Shown one piece after another: positions 49,699 through 63,280 of a stretch of 64,000 nt of DNA. The DNA is from Ficedula albicollis (lineage: Eukaryota; Chordata; Aves; Passeriformes; Muscicapidae): contig NC_021681.1 in the NCBI RefSeq assembly GCF_000247815.1, forward strand, positions 12,340,567 through 12,404,566, read 5' to 3'. A model generated the notes under the pieces. The model was not told where the DNA came from and searched no databases. It saw only the letters and a program-made list of their open reading frames with translations. A program made the translations under genes and the position numbers. Positions within the stretch are counted from its first letter, which is position 1. Each line of letters starts with the position of its first letter.

Positions 49699-52600
49699 GC
49701 TAAAATACAAAAATAGAACCAATATGAAGGAATCTTTGGGACTTAGCTAAATAAACATTTCAGCTAGTCCTGGCTCTGTAGCTTTTCCCCCTTTGTCCTG
49801 TTGGTGAGGTATTCAGGGAATTTTTTACTTGGTTTCTTTTCAAATTAAAGAAACCCCAGCAGACATGAGTGTCTTGGTCAGTACTTTACTTTTTTGAACA
49901 ATTGCCAGATTCAGGTTAGACAGGACATTTTCTGAGCTCCCTTAGCTGCAGAAAAGATGGGTGGAGGTTCAGATCCATGCAGTGGATACCTTTTGCTTGG
50001 GCTTCTGGGGAGAGCTAAAACGTCTTTCCCTGATTTTTGCAGAAGATCCTGCAGTGCTGATTATTGTCCCAGTCCTGGGAAAGCAGCTGTGATGTGCCAG
50101 CACACTGTGAATTTCAAAGAGGGTGTGGAGATCCCTCCCTCCTGCTGAGGGCCTCTATAAAAATAATTTGACCTCAGGGACTTTACCCAGCAGGCCTTGA
50201 GGAAAACGAGCAGAGTCACCAGTGATTAACACGAGGATGTCAGGTGTATCATTGTACAGCAGTGTCGTTGCTATTGCTGCAATCAAGGCAAGACAGCAAG
50301 GAAAATTAGGAGGAAAAACCCTTTCCATCTGCTTCAGCTGTACTGCCCACACTAGAAAAACAAAAACAAAAATCAGTTTGTGATATCCTTGCAATGTCAT
50401 GTAACTTAAATGCTGATATTTCTTTCAAAGGTTTGATCCTTGTGTAGAGTGTAAGAAGCAAAAATATTCTACTGTTTCTACAGCTCAAATTGCCTCCTTC
50501 TACTTTTCTTTCACCTTTATGAATGCTAGAATTGATTTTATATGTGTGGTGCATTATAGGAGTATTTAGTATGCAGTATTACAAAAAGATATAAACTCTT
50601 TTCTGTGAACTTTAATAATACTCTTTACATTAATATTTTCATATGCATGCACAGGTAATACATCTGTCTGACGCACAGTGCAGTACTTGTGCAATATTAG
50701 CATGATTGAATGCTGCCTTTACCAGTAAATGCAGAGATTAGGAACTTACTGGAAAGAAGTCATGGAAAGTTTAGAGACTGACTTCCAACAGGATTTGGAA
50801 ATGGAAGTTCTTAATAGATCATTCTGCATTTAAATGAAAATTGTGCAGCCACACATGTATTAGTTTAAGGACCTGCTCTGGGTTGTTTGAGAAATGGAAT
50901 TCTGTTTGATCTGGATGACTTGTTTAGGTACCAAAGAAAGGTATTTCAAGAGTGCCCGGAATTCTAGGAGTTAAGAAATAATTTTTGCAACAACTGATAA
51001 ATGGTATAATCTGTAAGTAAAAGAAGCAGCGCTTGTTTAGATTGCTCACCAATGTTTTCATTTCTCTGGAGGATATTTCATGTATGCCTGTGTCTTGAAA
51101 CTGATGCCTAATTACAGTTAAGTTTAACAGAAGGAGGTTCCCTCAGTGTCCTGAGTTCATCTCAGCAGCATTTGAGCAGCTGCTCAGTCAGAGGAGAGGG
51201 ACCCTGTCAGTGCCTTCCCTGGGGAATGGATGAGTGTTGACATCAGTTCTTGCCAGGTATCAGAAAGGAAGAGACTGTGTCTGAAAATGCCCCCACTGTA
51301 GGAGAGGCCTCAGCCAGAGCCAGTACCAAAGCAGTTAACCATGGAGCACACCTGAAAGAAACCAGGCTGGGAAATGGAGCCTGTTAAATTTATTTTGGAT
51401 GTTGGGGTCTTCAATTTCTGCTTGTGCTTCATGGAAATCACTTTAGTTTCTGTGCTATATCAGACAGAAGGTGAGATGTGCACTTGTTTACTGCCTCCAA
51501 AAAACTGTGTATTTTGAATGGACATAAAACCATCAAATTTTGTTTCTTTGTTTTTCCCCTGTGGCAAAATTATTATGAGGAATTTCTCAAAAAGAAAAAG
51601 AGAGCAGGTAAAGTACATATTTTGTTAAAGTTTATGAGTACAGAGGTCATCAGTTATGGGTAGAGTTTACTATGAGGTCAGTAGCAGGCAAAAATATTCT
51701 TAGTGCTCAATTATGTTTTAAGTAAATTTATTTTTAGATACTTTTCTTCCAGGAGTTGTGTGAATTGTTGCACTTTCTCTTGGAAGAAAGAAGAGCTGTA
51801 AAATTGAGAGCAGCAAAACCTGATGTAGACATTATTTATAGAAATTGCTTGTTACATATCCAGTGCTGGACACCTAGTGTGGAAGATGTAATTATTCATT
51901 TGAGGATCACCCCTTCAAAGTGATTTTAGTGGACAGTAGGAGCTACTTGGTAACCATTGCAGAGCTGATTTGACTGATGTTTATATAAAGTAGATACATC
52001 CACCAGGTAATTACTGGTTTTAGTGGAAATTCTATGTCCTGGCAGTAATGCTGAAAAAACACCTGACTCCATCTAATTCATGACTAGTTGGGATGCCTAC
52101 AACAGATAGAGAAGATTTGTTGGGAAAGTCAGGGCTACTTCCAAGATTTGTTCCATGGCAGGGTTCCAGCCAAGAGAGAGGGGCAATGGCACATCTGGAT
52201 GGGTGCACAGCACAGTCACTACTCAGCTGCTCAGCAAAGTCCACCAGAACTAATGTATGCTGAGACTTCTATCCCCAACCTGCCAAATCATTAGAAATAC
52301 ACCCTGAATTTCAAATATTTCAATAAAAGGAAATGCAAAGATCTGCATAGACTGAGAAGGGATTGTTTTCTATGAAAGATAAGGAAGGTTTGTAGTTACA
52401 CTTGTATCTTTAAACCTGATTTGGCTCTGAAAATAATCTGTATTTGAAATACTGTGTCATATAGCAGGCCACTGACTCTTCTGCATTCCTGGAGTTATCT
52501 CTCAGCTTTTAAAGCTGCTATCCCATTCCCATCTCGTCTGACTGAAATGTCATCAGCTCCATTTTTGTCTCATTTTTACCTTCTAGCAAAGGATTTGAAG

Positions 52601-53690
52601 TTCACACTAAGTATATTTTATATTCATAATCTTACTCAGCTTTAGGGTGTATGACCTGGCATCACTTAAAATACTTTTTACATCTTTATATCCAGGGGGG
52701 TTGCTTCGTTTTGTTCTCATATTAAGAATTTTGAACTCCAGCCCTGTGTGAGTTTTGGGATGGACAGTTGAGCTGTTGCTGTCCTGGCTTTCCTTCAGAC
52801 TCTGACCAGGACTAACCACAGTCACAGCTGTTGACTCAAGGGCTCAGGTGGTTTTCAGGCTGACAGCTCTGAGTCCTTAGCTGACTTTGAGAACTGTGTA
52901 AGATAACTTTAAAAACTACCCAAAGGAATTAATTCTGCTTATTGTGGTATCCCACTTGTATGGCAATTTTTTTCTTAATTTTTGAATTTAGGAAAAAGTT
53001 CAAATTCCTATCAAATATATTGAATAAAAGATTTCAACTCATATCTAGGAAAATGAGAATAACTTTCATATGCTCCTGCTTTGAGTAAATAATTTCACTG
53101 CGGTTTGTGATTGAATTATTTTCTAAGGTTAGGAATAAACATAATTTTGTCAATAAGTTTCCAGCAATTGAGTCTTACTCATCAAAAGCAACATCATTTT
53201 GAGAAAGCTGACAGTAATATTGCAGCTGCAGGATACATTTACAGAGCTAAAAGTGAGTATTCTTGTAAAGAACTAGCAACCATTTGGCATTGATCAAAAT
53301 TTTTTGACCCAAGAACAAAATACAGATCCAACTACTGCAGCCTAGGCAGTGGATTTGCATTGCCTTTAATTGAATTACATATTATGAAGAAGATGAAAAT
53401 ATGGAATCATTCTTAAATTATCCCAGAACTATTTTGAAGACATTTTAAGCAGCAAATTTGTGAAGCACTCTTGCAAAAGGAGAGAGTTTCTTGTTAAATG
53501 TTTTTAATTGCTTTCTCTTTTTAAATTTTAAAAAGATTTCAAATGTTTTAAAATATGGGTTTTTTTATCAAATCAGCCTATATTTAACTCAGTATTGCTC
53601 TATAGTCAGAGACAATGTGATTATTATTTCTTATGTCACCTTTTGGATGTAGATACATTCATAAGAGACTATGCCTCATTGCTAATTTTA
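49699..53690. other. Unique DNA inside the CR1 split, no gene seen
   Basis: About 4 kb of AT-rich DNA. A GC-richer patch at about 51140-51380 has no recognised identity. AATAAA at 49749-49754 is an isolated match. No terminal repeats, target-site duplications or transposon coding region were recognised that would define an inserted element. Confidence 0.55.
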
Positions 53691-54320
53691 GATTCTGTTT
53701 CTATACTGGGAAAAAAACGAGTATTACCATATTTCAACATGCTCATCAGTGACCTTGTAGTCAGCAGTGCCATGATGTTGCTGTTATTAGAGATTTAAGG
53801 TAGAATGATGGAGAATGATTACAGAAGAATTTCCTAAGACTAGTGACTGGGCACTAAAATGGTGAAATTCAGTGTAGATAAATGAAAAGTGACACAGGGG
53901 AAGAAAATCGTGGAGTTTGAGGTCCACATATAAAATTATAATCTCTGGGATTGTTAATTGTCAAGAGCAAGACCTTGGGATAGTTATAGATAGTGCTGGT
54001 GAAAAGTGTCAGCTCAGTGTTTGGTGAGGGTCCAGAAGAAATCACCTTTTAGGAATTATTAGGGAAAGAACAGAAAATAAACAAATCCTATATCTCTGTA
54101 TAAATACATTGTTCATCAACCCTCCAAATACCTTGTACTCTTCTGATGTCTCTCCCATCTCAGAAGGCTTATTTTGGAAATTAAGGGTTTAAAGAAAGGA
54201 AATAAAGATGATGAAATTATTTGTGCATAAGAATTTTCTAAGTGTGCTGGGACTTTTTGGTGTCAAGGAGACAATTTAGAGGGAGAACTTATTTGAATAT
54301 TTGAATTTAGAGTATAAATT
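53691..54320 (+). mobile_element. Ancient CR1 LINE fragment, later reverse transcriptase and beyond
   Basis: The plus strand follows an old CR1 ORF2. GATTCTGTTTCTATACTGGG (consensus encodes GSVLGP) is followed by TATTTCAACATGCTCATCAG (consensus encodes LFNIFISDL; PYFNMLISDL can be read here). Next are ACTGGGCACTAAAATGG and AAATTCAGTGTAGATAAATG (consensus region WQMKFNVDKCKVMH), GACCTTGGGATAGTTATAGA (consensus encodes DLGVIVD), TATAAATACATTGTTC and CTTGTACTCTTCTGATGTC. The last recognisable block is GCTGGGACTTTTTGGTGTCA...GGAGACAATTTAGAG, matching the LGLFSLEKRRLRGD region. Frameshifts and stops are frequent. It takes up the consensus almost exactly where the piece ending near 48020 stops. Confidence 0.88.
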
Positions 54321-56854
54321 TTTAACTAGTCTGTAAATACAAATATATTTTATATGATGCTGGAAATTCCTAGTTTTCTTGGCCTTTACTGGGACTGTTT
54401 ATATTTTCTTTATGGAAGCATATTTTTAAGGGAAAGATACCTAACTGTGACCAAACTTGATGATTTTACATGGTGTAGATTATTCTTTGGCAGAAGTCAA
54501 TGATAAAATCCAGTCAGATTAGAGACTGGAATATATAAATATACTTTCATGTGATAAAAATTCATTTGAAATAACAGATTAATTCCTGTTCATTCATTAC
54601 AGTCAGGCAACATTCACAACAGTCAAGGGGACAGTTCATTTGAATAAGAACATTATCCATAATCACCAAGTCCTTTCAAAGCTTGGATCAATGCCAGGCT
54701 AAAGGTTCTCCTTTCTTATCTCTTGGAGCCAAAGGAAGAAATGAAAAGAGAGGAAAGAATTACAATAGATGTTCTTATCCACTGGCTTAATCAAGTAAGC
54801 ACTTATCACTCCATTTCGTTTGAAAAGAGAAGAAAAACCTCCCTTTTTGAATCTTCTGACCTTGTGAGTTAGACAGGCTGGGCTGTTGTCTGACAGGCTC
54901 AGAAGATAACCTTCTCCTTCCCTTTCCTGAGTTAAAGGACACGTGTTCTGCAAGGGGAAAAGAGAAAATCCGGCTGGCATTTACTTTTGGAAAGAGCAAC
55001 TGGTGGGAAGTGCGGTGACCGATGTGAGAAAGGAGGAAATGTGTTCCTCCATTTGGCTGGGCCCCTGGCCCCTGGCACTGCACGGAAGGGTGTCAGTGGG
55101 ACCCATGAGAGAGCACACTGTGTTCACCGTGTGTCCAACCTTCCAGTGGTACAAAGATTCTTTTATCCAGGCAGAGCACGTGCAGGTGGGAGGAGAAGCA
55201 GAGCCTTTCCAATCTTTTCTGGCCCTTTATCAGTCTTCCTCGACCTTCTAAGTGGTTTTTACCTTCCATGTAGGAAAAAGTTGCATGCAGAAAATGCAAT
55301 TAAAATGAGGTTTATAAATTTAATATGTAGGATATATGTGTGTGTGTTTTTAAGAGAAAATTAATGTTCCCTGCTGGCTATGTAGAGGCACTGCTGGTGG
55401 CAGGGAAGTTGTAGCACCTTGAAGTGCATTTAGATATTACCCCACACTTCCACTTGCTAAACCTATACCATATGGTTATTTGGAAGAGAATACTTTATGG
55501 AGAATTGGAAGGGAAAAAAACCAAATAAATCCTTTTTCTTTGTCCTTTAAGCTGCACAGAAATATCAAACCACATTTTGACCTTATCTATCTATGTTCAT
55601 TTTGTTTTACTCTTCTGTGTAATTGAGGTGATAACCTCAGCCCTAAATACCCCTTGCATTTCCATCTTTTCAATTCCCTCTCCCTTTTCCCATACCTCAG
55701 TTATTGAAGGGTTTTGTGGCAGAGAATAATTTTAATTCCAGTGTGCTTTGAATAACCTCAGAGCTCAAATAGCTGTGCAACTTTATAGTGTTTTCCTTGC
55801 TGCAAATAAATGCTGCATTGAAGGATCCCTGCATGATTCAACACTATAGAAATAAAAATGTTTGGATCACAACATTTGGTTTGCAAGGATTTAGTGAACT
55901 AGTTGGCAGTTTTGTTCCTGGGAAGCACAAGTGAAGGGGGCAAGAAAGGAGATCTGTACCAACTGAGGGGTGGCAGAAGAACTGGAAAGAAAATGAGACT
56001 TGGAACCTCGCCACTGTTGATACAACAGAGGAAAAAATACTGGTTGCAAATTCTGTGTATCTACAAAAATATTTGCTTAAAATATTGCCTAGAGAAACAA
56101 GTACTTTTTCACACCTACAGCTGATTCAAGATGAAGCAGGTACATTTTTTACTATTTCCCACTAAATAAATAGTTCCTCCCTGAACTAATCTCAAAATCA
56201 TTTCTCCTAAGAAAATTCATCAGTTTCAAGCTGTAGAATGTGCTGTAATCATTGAGTCTGTCTTCTATTATATTAGAGGTTAAATGCTTATGGTATCAGT
56301 GTTACAACAGCTACCTAGAAACTAAGAATTAAAAATGTGAAGTTCTGAAAGGTCTATTCCTTTTTACAAAACATTCTAAATTTTTTTTTATCTCTTTGCA
56401 TTAAAAATTCTAGATGGAGCTTCAATTTCCAGACTTTCTCTTCTGGTTCTTTTATACCTTTTTGGATCCAATGTCTCTCTCTAAGAAATTAACCAAAGTA
56501 TTGTGAAAATAGATTGCTGTAATTGAATTTAAGTTCCCTATGTTTTGTCACCTCCCTATTCTACTCTTTCTCCCCCGATAATCATATATTTTATGAGATG
56601 GGTATTTAGATTTAAATTAGATGAACTTCATTCATTCCCTTTTCCAAAATACCTGAACAGAAAATAAAGCCAAAATAGACATACAATTGCAGAGGAAATT
56701 TGAAAATTATCACTACAAATCACTTTGCAGGAAAGAGACTTTCCTGTCTTTATTTACATCCATTTTTAAATGGCAGAAAAAATACAGAAATCAGTTGAGT
56801 TTATTGGTTTCAGACCAAAATAGTGGGGTTGATTTTCACCATGTCATAATGGAT
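54321..56854. other. Unique DNA with one GC-richer patch
   Basis: No gene recognised. A GC-richer patch at about 54990-55240 carries overlapping frames on both strands (98-125 codons), none with a known domain. A short (TG)n run lies at about 55338-55348. Confidence 0.6.
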
Positions 56855-57015
56855 TCAGCTTGCTCTGGTTTGTACTCAGGAAAAAAAGGACTGTGAGGCA
56901 TTTTACATTGTGCTTCTTTTGTTGATTTGGAAGCATCAGCTTGCTCTGGTTTGTACTCAGGAAAAAAGGACTGTGAGGCATTTTGCATTGTGCTTCTTTT
57001 GTTGATTTGGAAGCG
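56855..57015. repeat. Two-copy tandem duplication, 81/80-bp units
   Basis: Copies at 56855-56935 and 56936-57015 start TCAGCTTGCTCTGG. They differ by one A in an A run and two A/G changes. A minus-strand ORF crosses both, but the single-base length difference means the copies are read partly in different frames, which argues against coding. Confidence 0.95.
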
Positions 57016-60000
57016 GGAAGCATTGCTGTTCATCTGAGAACACCTTGAAATGGAACCCAGCTTGCAGTTTGAACACTAAGCCTGAGGCAATTACATTAGA
57101 ATTATATTTACAGAATTAAAACAGATGAGGAGAAGCAAATAATGATTATTTATGGTGTTTCCTTGACTCCCAATTCTACATCTTATACTGTATTATAAAT
57201 TTCTGTGAAATTCTTATCCCAGAAGGTGTTGAGCACAGCCTTTCAAAAACACTGCATACTGCTAATGTTGGAATTTGTTTCAAGTTGTTTTTAGGAAACC
57301 AGGTCCCCTCCTTTCCAGGTCTATGGCTTAATGGGAAAGAACAAAGTAAAGCAAAGCACTTCTATTAATTCTGTCTCTCAGAACAAGTTTTAGGCTTTGA
57401 CTTGTGAAAACCTGTAACCTTTTCTCCCTCTTTTAAATGCTATTTCTTGCAGACTAAGTTCGTTTGGTTTTTTAGCCTGAAAAGTTCCTTCCATGGCTGA
57501 ATGAAAAAGCAGTTTTGGAGAAATTGGATATAAGTCATTGTTTCACAGCAGGGTAGTTCCTACACTCATTTTCCCTTGGTGGTACTGAGGTTTGGGTCCT
57601 ATTTTTTCCTTTTCTTTTCCTTACAAAGTCTCTCAAGGTTTTTTAATGATTTTGAGGTCAAAACTGTGGTTAATGCTGGGAAAAACAGAAAAATGTGTTG
57701 CTGCAAATGTTATTACTGTATAAACAAGCTGTCTCTCTGTTACCATTTATTGACAGCTAGTGTGGTAGTGGTTTTTAGTCATATTTCCTAAAAAATTTCC
57801 TTCTCAAAATATTTTTTTTTCTATTGCTTAGAAATGTTTCAGGCTTATTGCTTGAAGAGGATGGACCTCTGTTTTTGGAGCAATTCCATTTGTAGCATCT
57901 CCTACATCTCACACAGTTTAGAAGCCATTTGATGAAATTTCCTGGAATTTTTTCCCTTTAGCTGTTTCAGCTCATAGTGTTCAAAGACATGGGCTTTAAT
58001 TTTCTTATTGGATTCCTAGAAAATTGACTCGGATTTTTGTGAATCAATCCATTACCCATGACTGCCTTGGGGATATCAGTCCTTGCTCTATGAAATTTCA
58101 TAGGGCTAGAGCTTGCTAGTTTAAATTCAGTTTATACAAATTATATTATTTGATACTTCTTTTCTTATTTCATGGCAAATACTTTACAAGCTGAAGTCAT
58201 CCCTGTCCAGGCTGTTTGACAACTTATTGAGAAAAAGGGATATTTAAGAAAGCAAGCCCTTACAACTGAGCAGGCTGTAGAAAATCAGTGCCCTGAACTT
58301 TGATGAAAGTGGGGAGATAAGCTGGAGATATTCCCTGAATTATTAATGCCATTAATTCCTCCTCACCAAGGAGCTGAGCATGTAACTGATAAGCAGGTAT
58401 ATATTCATAAGGAAAAAACCACAAAAAGAAGTATTATTGCTTCTTTAACACATCCAGAAGCAAACTCAAGACTTAATAGGAGAAACAGAGGAGGAGAAGG
58501 ATGAAAGAATGCTTGCTCAGTTTTATTTAGTCTAAAAATGGAAGAACCTCACAGATTTGATGGAGCAAATTTTATCAGACCAGTAAAAGTTATGGACCTT
58601 CTTATAGAGAAAAAGTGGAAAAAGTGACATATCCTAAGGACAGACCTCATCAGCTGGATCAGAATTATCAAGTCCTCTTATCAGATTTATTTAAAATTTT
58701 CATTTTTGCTTGGCTGAAAGGGGGGAAGAACACTATTTCTGAAATGTTCCATTCTCTTACTCAAGTTATGTACACTTGCAAAAGCTTTTGACCTCTTAAT
58801 CACTTTCTCTTTGTTGGTACAGTGTTGAGAATTTTCCTTTATTTCGCATAAAATTGTTATTTTCAATTACTTATTTAAAACACTTTCAGGATCATTTTAT
58901 GAGATCACCAAAAGTCTGGACTCCAGAAGGTTTGTAAAGGTTTATAAATCTCTGTGAGGCTCTCAGTCTTTTCAGAGGTATAATTGCAGATGGGCCCATC
59001 TGTTCCCATTTCATTTTCATCTTCCATGTTTATCTGCCTCTTTTATATTTGGCAGGATATGGATGGCAGTGAGGTTCAGCAATTGGTGTAAAGGTGGTAG
59101 TGCTTGATATATATCAAGTCTGCAGAAAATACACCAGATTTTGAAACTGAAATAATATGTTGTAGTTAATAGGTGAATAACTTCAAATTCAGAGTTTGTG
59201 AACAAATATGATGAAAACCTACATATCCGACAGAAGTAACAAAGATAGATACATATATAATTTATTTAAAGGATGATATGTGTTTTTTTGATCCTCTGCT
59301 GTGCCCACTGCAAGAGCTGCTGCTGCTGCAGGAGGAATGGGGGCAGAGGGCAGCAGTGCCTGTCTGCACAGGAGAGAAGGGTGGAAGTTAGCAAGTGAGG
59401 AGCAGGAAGGAATCTCTGCCTCTCAGCTGGCAGAGCACCTGGGAACCTCTTCTCCAGATATGGCTTCTGGTTTAGCAACCCAGGAGATTTCCATCGTGTC
59501 TTAAATGTCCAGCACACAATCAGGGGAGCCAAGGTAATTTATATGGATGTAGTTTTCTTCATTCCAGCCTAAGATCCCACTCACATTGCTCAAATGAGCT
59601 CTATCAGAAAGTTGTATTCAGGCGACCCTGAAAAGCAGACTTGTCATACAGGACAAAGCCCATAAATTTCCTCACTTTGAACATAACATCTCTATTTATA
59701 TAGAGTTGGCACAGGTTATATGTGAAAACAGCAAATACCTTGTGACCTTTCAGTTTTGATAACCAAATTACTCATGAGTGACAGAATCTTTGGTACATTA
59801 TTAGCCATCCAATAAACTTTATCTTCCTCATGTGACACATAATATATTTTTGGGGGGTGGGGCATCTTTCTAACTTTGCAGCCTTCAGTATTACCATAAA
59901 ATGTAGAATAGCTGTTCTTGGAACACAGGCACACTGATGGGGAAATTTTAAACAATGAGTCCAAAGTAGCAAATCCTCTCTCAGCTGCTGGCAGTTGGAG

Positions 60001-60940
60001 GGGGAGGTTTGTTTGTTTCTCTTTTTTGAGGTATTCTGGCACAACTTGTTCCAAGCTGCAAAGGAGGCAGATCAGCAGATGGAATGTAGGTGAAGCAGGT
60101 CCATGACATGATTCATCACTTGAATGCTATAACTTTCTTAAAGGACGAATTGCTTTTTTTATACTGCCAAAAAAATTTAAAAATTGAATTTCCCTCATTT
60201 CTTTGTAGTTTCTGACATTGAGGGTCCTCATATCATTATTATAATTGTCCCTATTTTACGAGCTAGGATGTGATACATGTGATTGCCATGAGTTCCATGG
60301 GGGCGAGTTACTTCTGTGAGACCTTAGTGCTGCTGTGGTGAACTTCCCATCCTGGGCAACATCCTGGGCTAAGGTTAGGCCCACTTAGGCTCACCTTGGG
60401 CTAACAGCCCTGCACTCCTTTTTTAGCAAGGAGCACTGACAACAGCCTTGCTAGGTCTGAAACAGGTGTGATTTGCTCCTCGTTCAGATTCATCATTCAC
60501 TTTAGGAAACTTCACACTTGTGGAAAGGCATTCTGTGAAAAATATCACTGTCTATCTGCTTCACAAATATCCACTCCTTGGCCTGCATTTGGACCAAAGT
60601 GCAAAGGGACTGGAGGTCCCTTTGTCAGACCCTTAAGGGCTGTTCTGGTGTCCTTATGCAGGGATTGACTAAACTGTGCCAGCCAGGCTGCTCTGCTCTG
60701 CAGTGCCCTGGCAGACAGGCTGCAGGACATCACTGTTCATCTGCTGAGCTCTGCAGCTCTCCCTGTCTCAAGGGCTACACTGCTCACATCACACAGCTCT
60801 CTGATCAGAAGGAATGACCCTCTGAAGAACATTTACAGGCTTTTTCTCCTTGCAATATCTATTTAGGTATGTGCACAGTGCTCAGCATCTTATAGTATTT
60901 TTTTCAGATTATTTTTACTACCTACTCTCCTTTATAGGTA
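57016..60940. other. Unique DNA, no gene seen
   Basis: About 3.9 kb, AT-rich, with GC-richer patches at about 59290-59470 and 60580-60770. The 59.3 kb patch contains a GCTGCTGCTGCTG run. ORFs here, including a 112-codon minus-strand frame at 59716-60054, have no recognisable domain. Confidence 0.6.
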
Positions 60941-60945
60941 CAGAA

Positions 60946-60995
60946 TGGAAATAAAAGACATCTGCTTGAGGGCAATAAAAGGCATCTGCTAGAAG
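60946..60995. repeat. Short imperfect direct duplication, about 25-bp period
   Basis: AATAAAAGACATCTGCT is followed 25 bases on by AATAAAAGGCATCTGCT. Confidence 0.75.
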
Positions 60996-63280
60996 ACTGT
61001 CATGAGTCAGATCCCAACTGGGTGTTTCAGAGTCTTACTCTGGCCACCCATCCACTTGTCTCGGAGTGAATTGCCCCTCCTTCTCTCTCCTAGATCACTG
61101 GAGTGCCTCATTCTTGCAAGTCTGCTTCCACTCTATTCTGCAAGCTTGAACATAGAAAATATACATTAGATTTGTAGAAAGAAATAAAATCACTAAAAAT
61201 ATATCTCTTCTTCTCAAGGAGTCCTATCAAGGACCTCTTCTTTTCAAGGAGAGAGTAGTTATTCTGAAATACTAACCTAATTTCATAAGAATTTTCTTTC
61301 TCATGAGTGGTTTCCAATTAATGAACAATATCTCTGTACCATGCAGCATTTAACCTCTCCCTAATTGCCACTAATGACACATTACTGCATCAATAGTTCT
61401 GTAATAGATTGAGTAATGGTTTTAACACAATTCCTGAAGTAGTTCTCTCCCACTTCTTTATCACAGAAAGATGATAAAACACATGCAATGTTTCTAACTG
61501 ATGACCTTTTCAGTTTTGGAGTTGGCTGATTATTTGAAGGCAGAGTTCTTGATCTTAAAATGTTAGAATTCTTTGTGCTCTATAAAGAGATTTGACATCC
61601 TTTACAGAGCACCTGTCTGGCAGACTCCTTTTCTTCTGTAGCAATGGTTTTGTGACTTCTGTGTTTGTTAGAAGCCAGATTGAAGCCCCTATATGCATTG
61701 GTAATTTGTTGGGATTCAAGATAAGAAATATTAATTAATTTGGCAAAGACCTCTTTTTCTATCAAAGACCTGTTTTTCTATCATGTTAAAGTAAAAATTA
61801 AATAATAAGCAGCCTCTTTCTAATGGAATGAGATTATTAAAAATTATTATCAATGTGCAGAAATGATGTCTAAATTGAAAGGGTAGGTCTCAGGTGCTTC
61901 TATAAGGCAACACCAATATCAGTGTTAAAATCTCCATTATTACCTCTGTTTCTGAAAAGATCAAATGGACTGAGAAGGTGCTTGGACTTGCCTGAAAATT
62001 AGTACAGATTTTTTCTACAGTTAACAAAAGAAGACTTAAAGATATACTTTCAAAGATGCATATATTTTTTCATTAAATTTATTAATTCTGCATTAACAAA
62101 TAATAGAGATGCCAGTTCATTGATATGTTCCATGTTTCTGTGTAATGAAAGCTGTGAAGTTTCAGATTCCTGAATGCTGCCCTAATGGGCACCATTTAAT
62201 TAAATGGTCCCTGCAACTCTGTCAGCGATCCATCTGCTGCAGGCCCTTTCAGTTTGGCAGTCTGCAGAGGAAAAGAATGAGATAGAGAATAAAATGCACA
62301 GTTTTCTGCCCTGGAAGCCTGGTCTTTGTACATTGGTCAGAAAAGTTTTACCGTGCAGGACGCAGGGCTGCCAGTTCTGGTCCTCTCCACTGGAGGACAG
62401 CCTGCTGTAACATCCAGCTCCCCGCTCTGGCAGCAGTGCTGGGCTGGAAACAATCTGCCTCAAGTTCCTTCAGGGGAGGGAAAAACATCACCAGTCCTAC
62501 AACAGAGTTCTGAGGTTCAAGCCAGAGGCATTACAGGCATATTTAAGGTTTTCCACAAAGGCAAAGCGAGTGCCTTCTCCTGCCTTACGCCTTTTCCATG
62601 ATACCTGGTGATGGAAAATATCAGTAAAAATAGGAATCTGGCCACAAAGTCCGGGAAAGCAAAACATCTCTGTAGAATCTGGGCAGATTTATAGAGAAAC
62701 TGCCCAGGGGTTGGCTGGCCAGTAAAGTACTGAGAAGGGAAAATTTTCCTTTTTGCTAAAACTGCAAGGGAAGCTGAGGGAATCAAGAAAGAATAGAAGA
62801 CAGAGTTGCAGCTAAATACACTGCAAAAAACCCACTGTTTTCCTCAAGGTCCTGATTCACCTCAAACTAATAAGAAAGAAATTCACAGGCTTGATAAAAC
62901 TGCACAGATCACCAGGACATTGCAATTTATTGCCTTGTGGTGCTTGCTTTAATTGTCAGCTGAGTTGTAATTCTCCTTTCAGAATCCAGTCAGGCCCTAT
63001 CCCAAACCTGCAGAATTGGATGGAATCTTGTACTCAAGAGTCTGTTGAGTATGGAGAGTCTATTGTTTTTAAAGTTTGTTTTGTTTGAGGGATTTTGGCT
63101 TGTATGTAAAGAATAACTTTTGATGTGCCTGAGTGCACACTTAAATATTTCACTCTCATCAAACAACTTTCTTTACAGTTTTTTCCTGCAGCATGTGTGC
63201 ATATAAGAGATTGAGAATTCTCACTTTAATTCAGAAAGCACCATGGGGATGTGCTCAACTTTATAGCCTGCATAGATAAA
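60996..63280. other. Unique DNA with two tiny duplications
   Basis: No gene recognised. CTCTTCTTCTCAAGGAG is repeated with one change about 30 bases on (61204-61251). An 18-bp unit containing TTTTTCTATCAAAGACC is partly repeated at 61745-61782. A GC-richer patch at about 62200-62480 has frames on both strands without known domains. Confidence 0.6.

Noticed and set aside
55595..55650. Weak resemblance to the MIR core (GACCTTATC ... TCTGTGTAATTGAGGTGATAA)
   Set aside because: Too short, and the flanking A-box, B-box and post-core landmarks are missing.
56836..57033. Minus-strand ORF with a repeated SPFFPEYKPEQA-like peptide
   Set aside because: The copies differ by one base, so they are read partly in different frames; this is a repeat read through, not a protein repeat.
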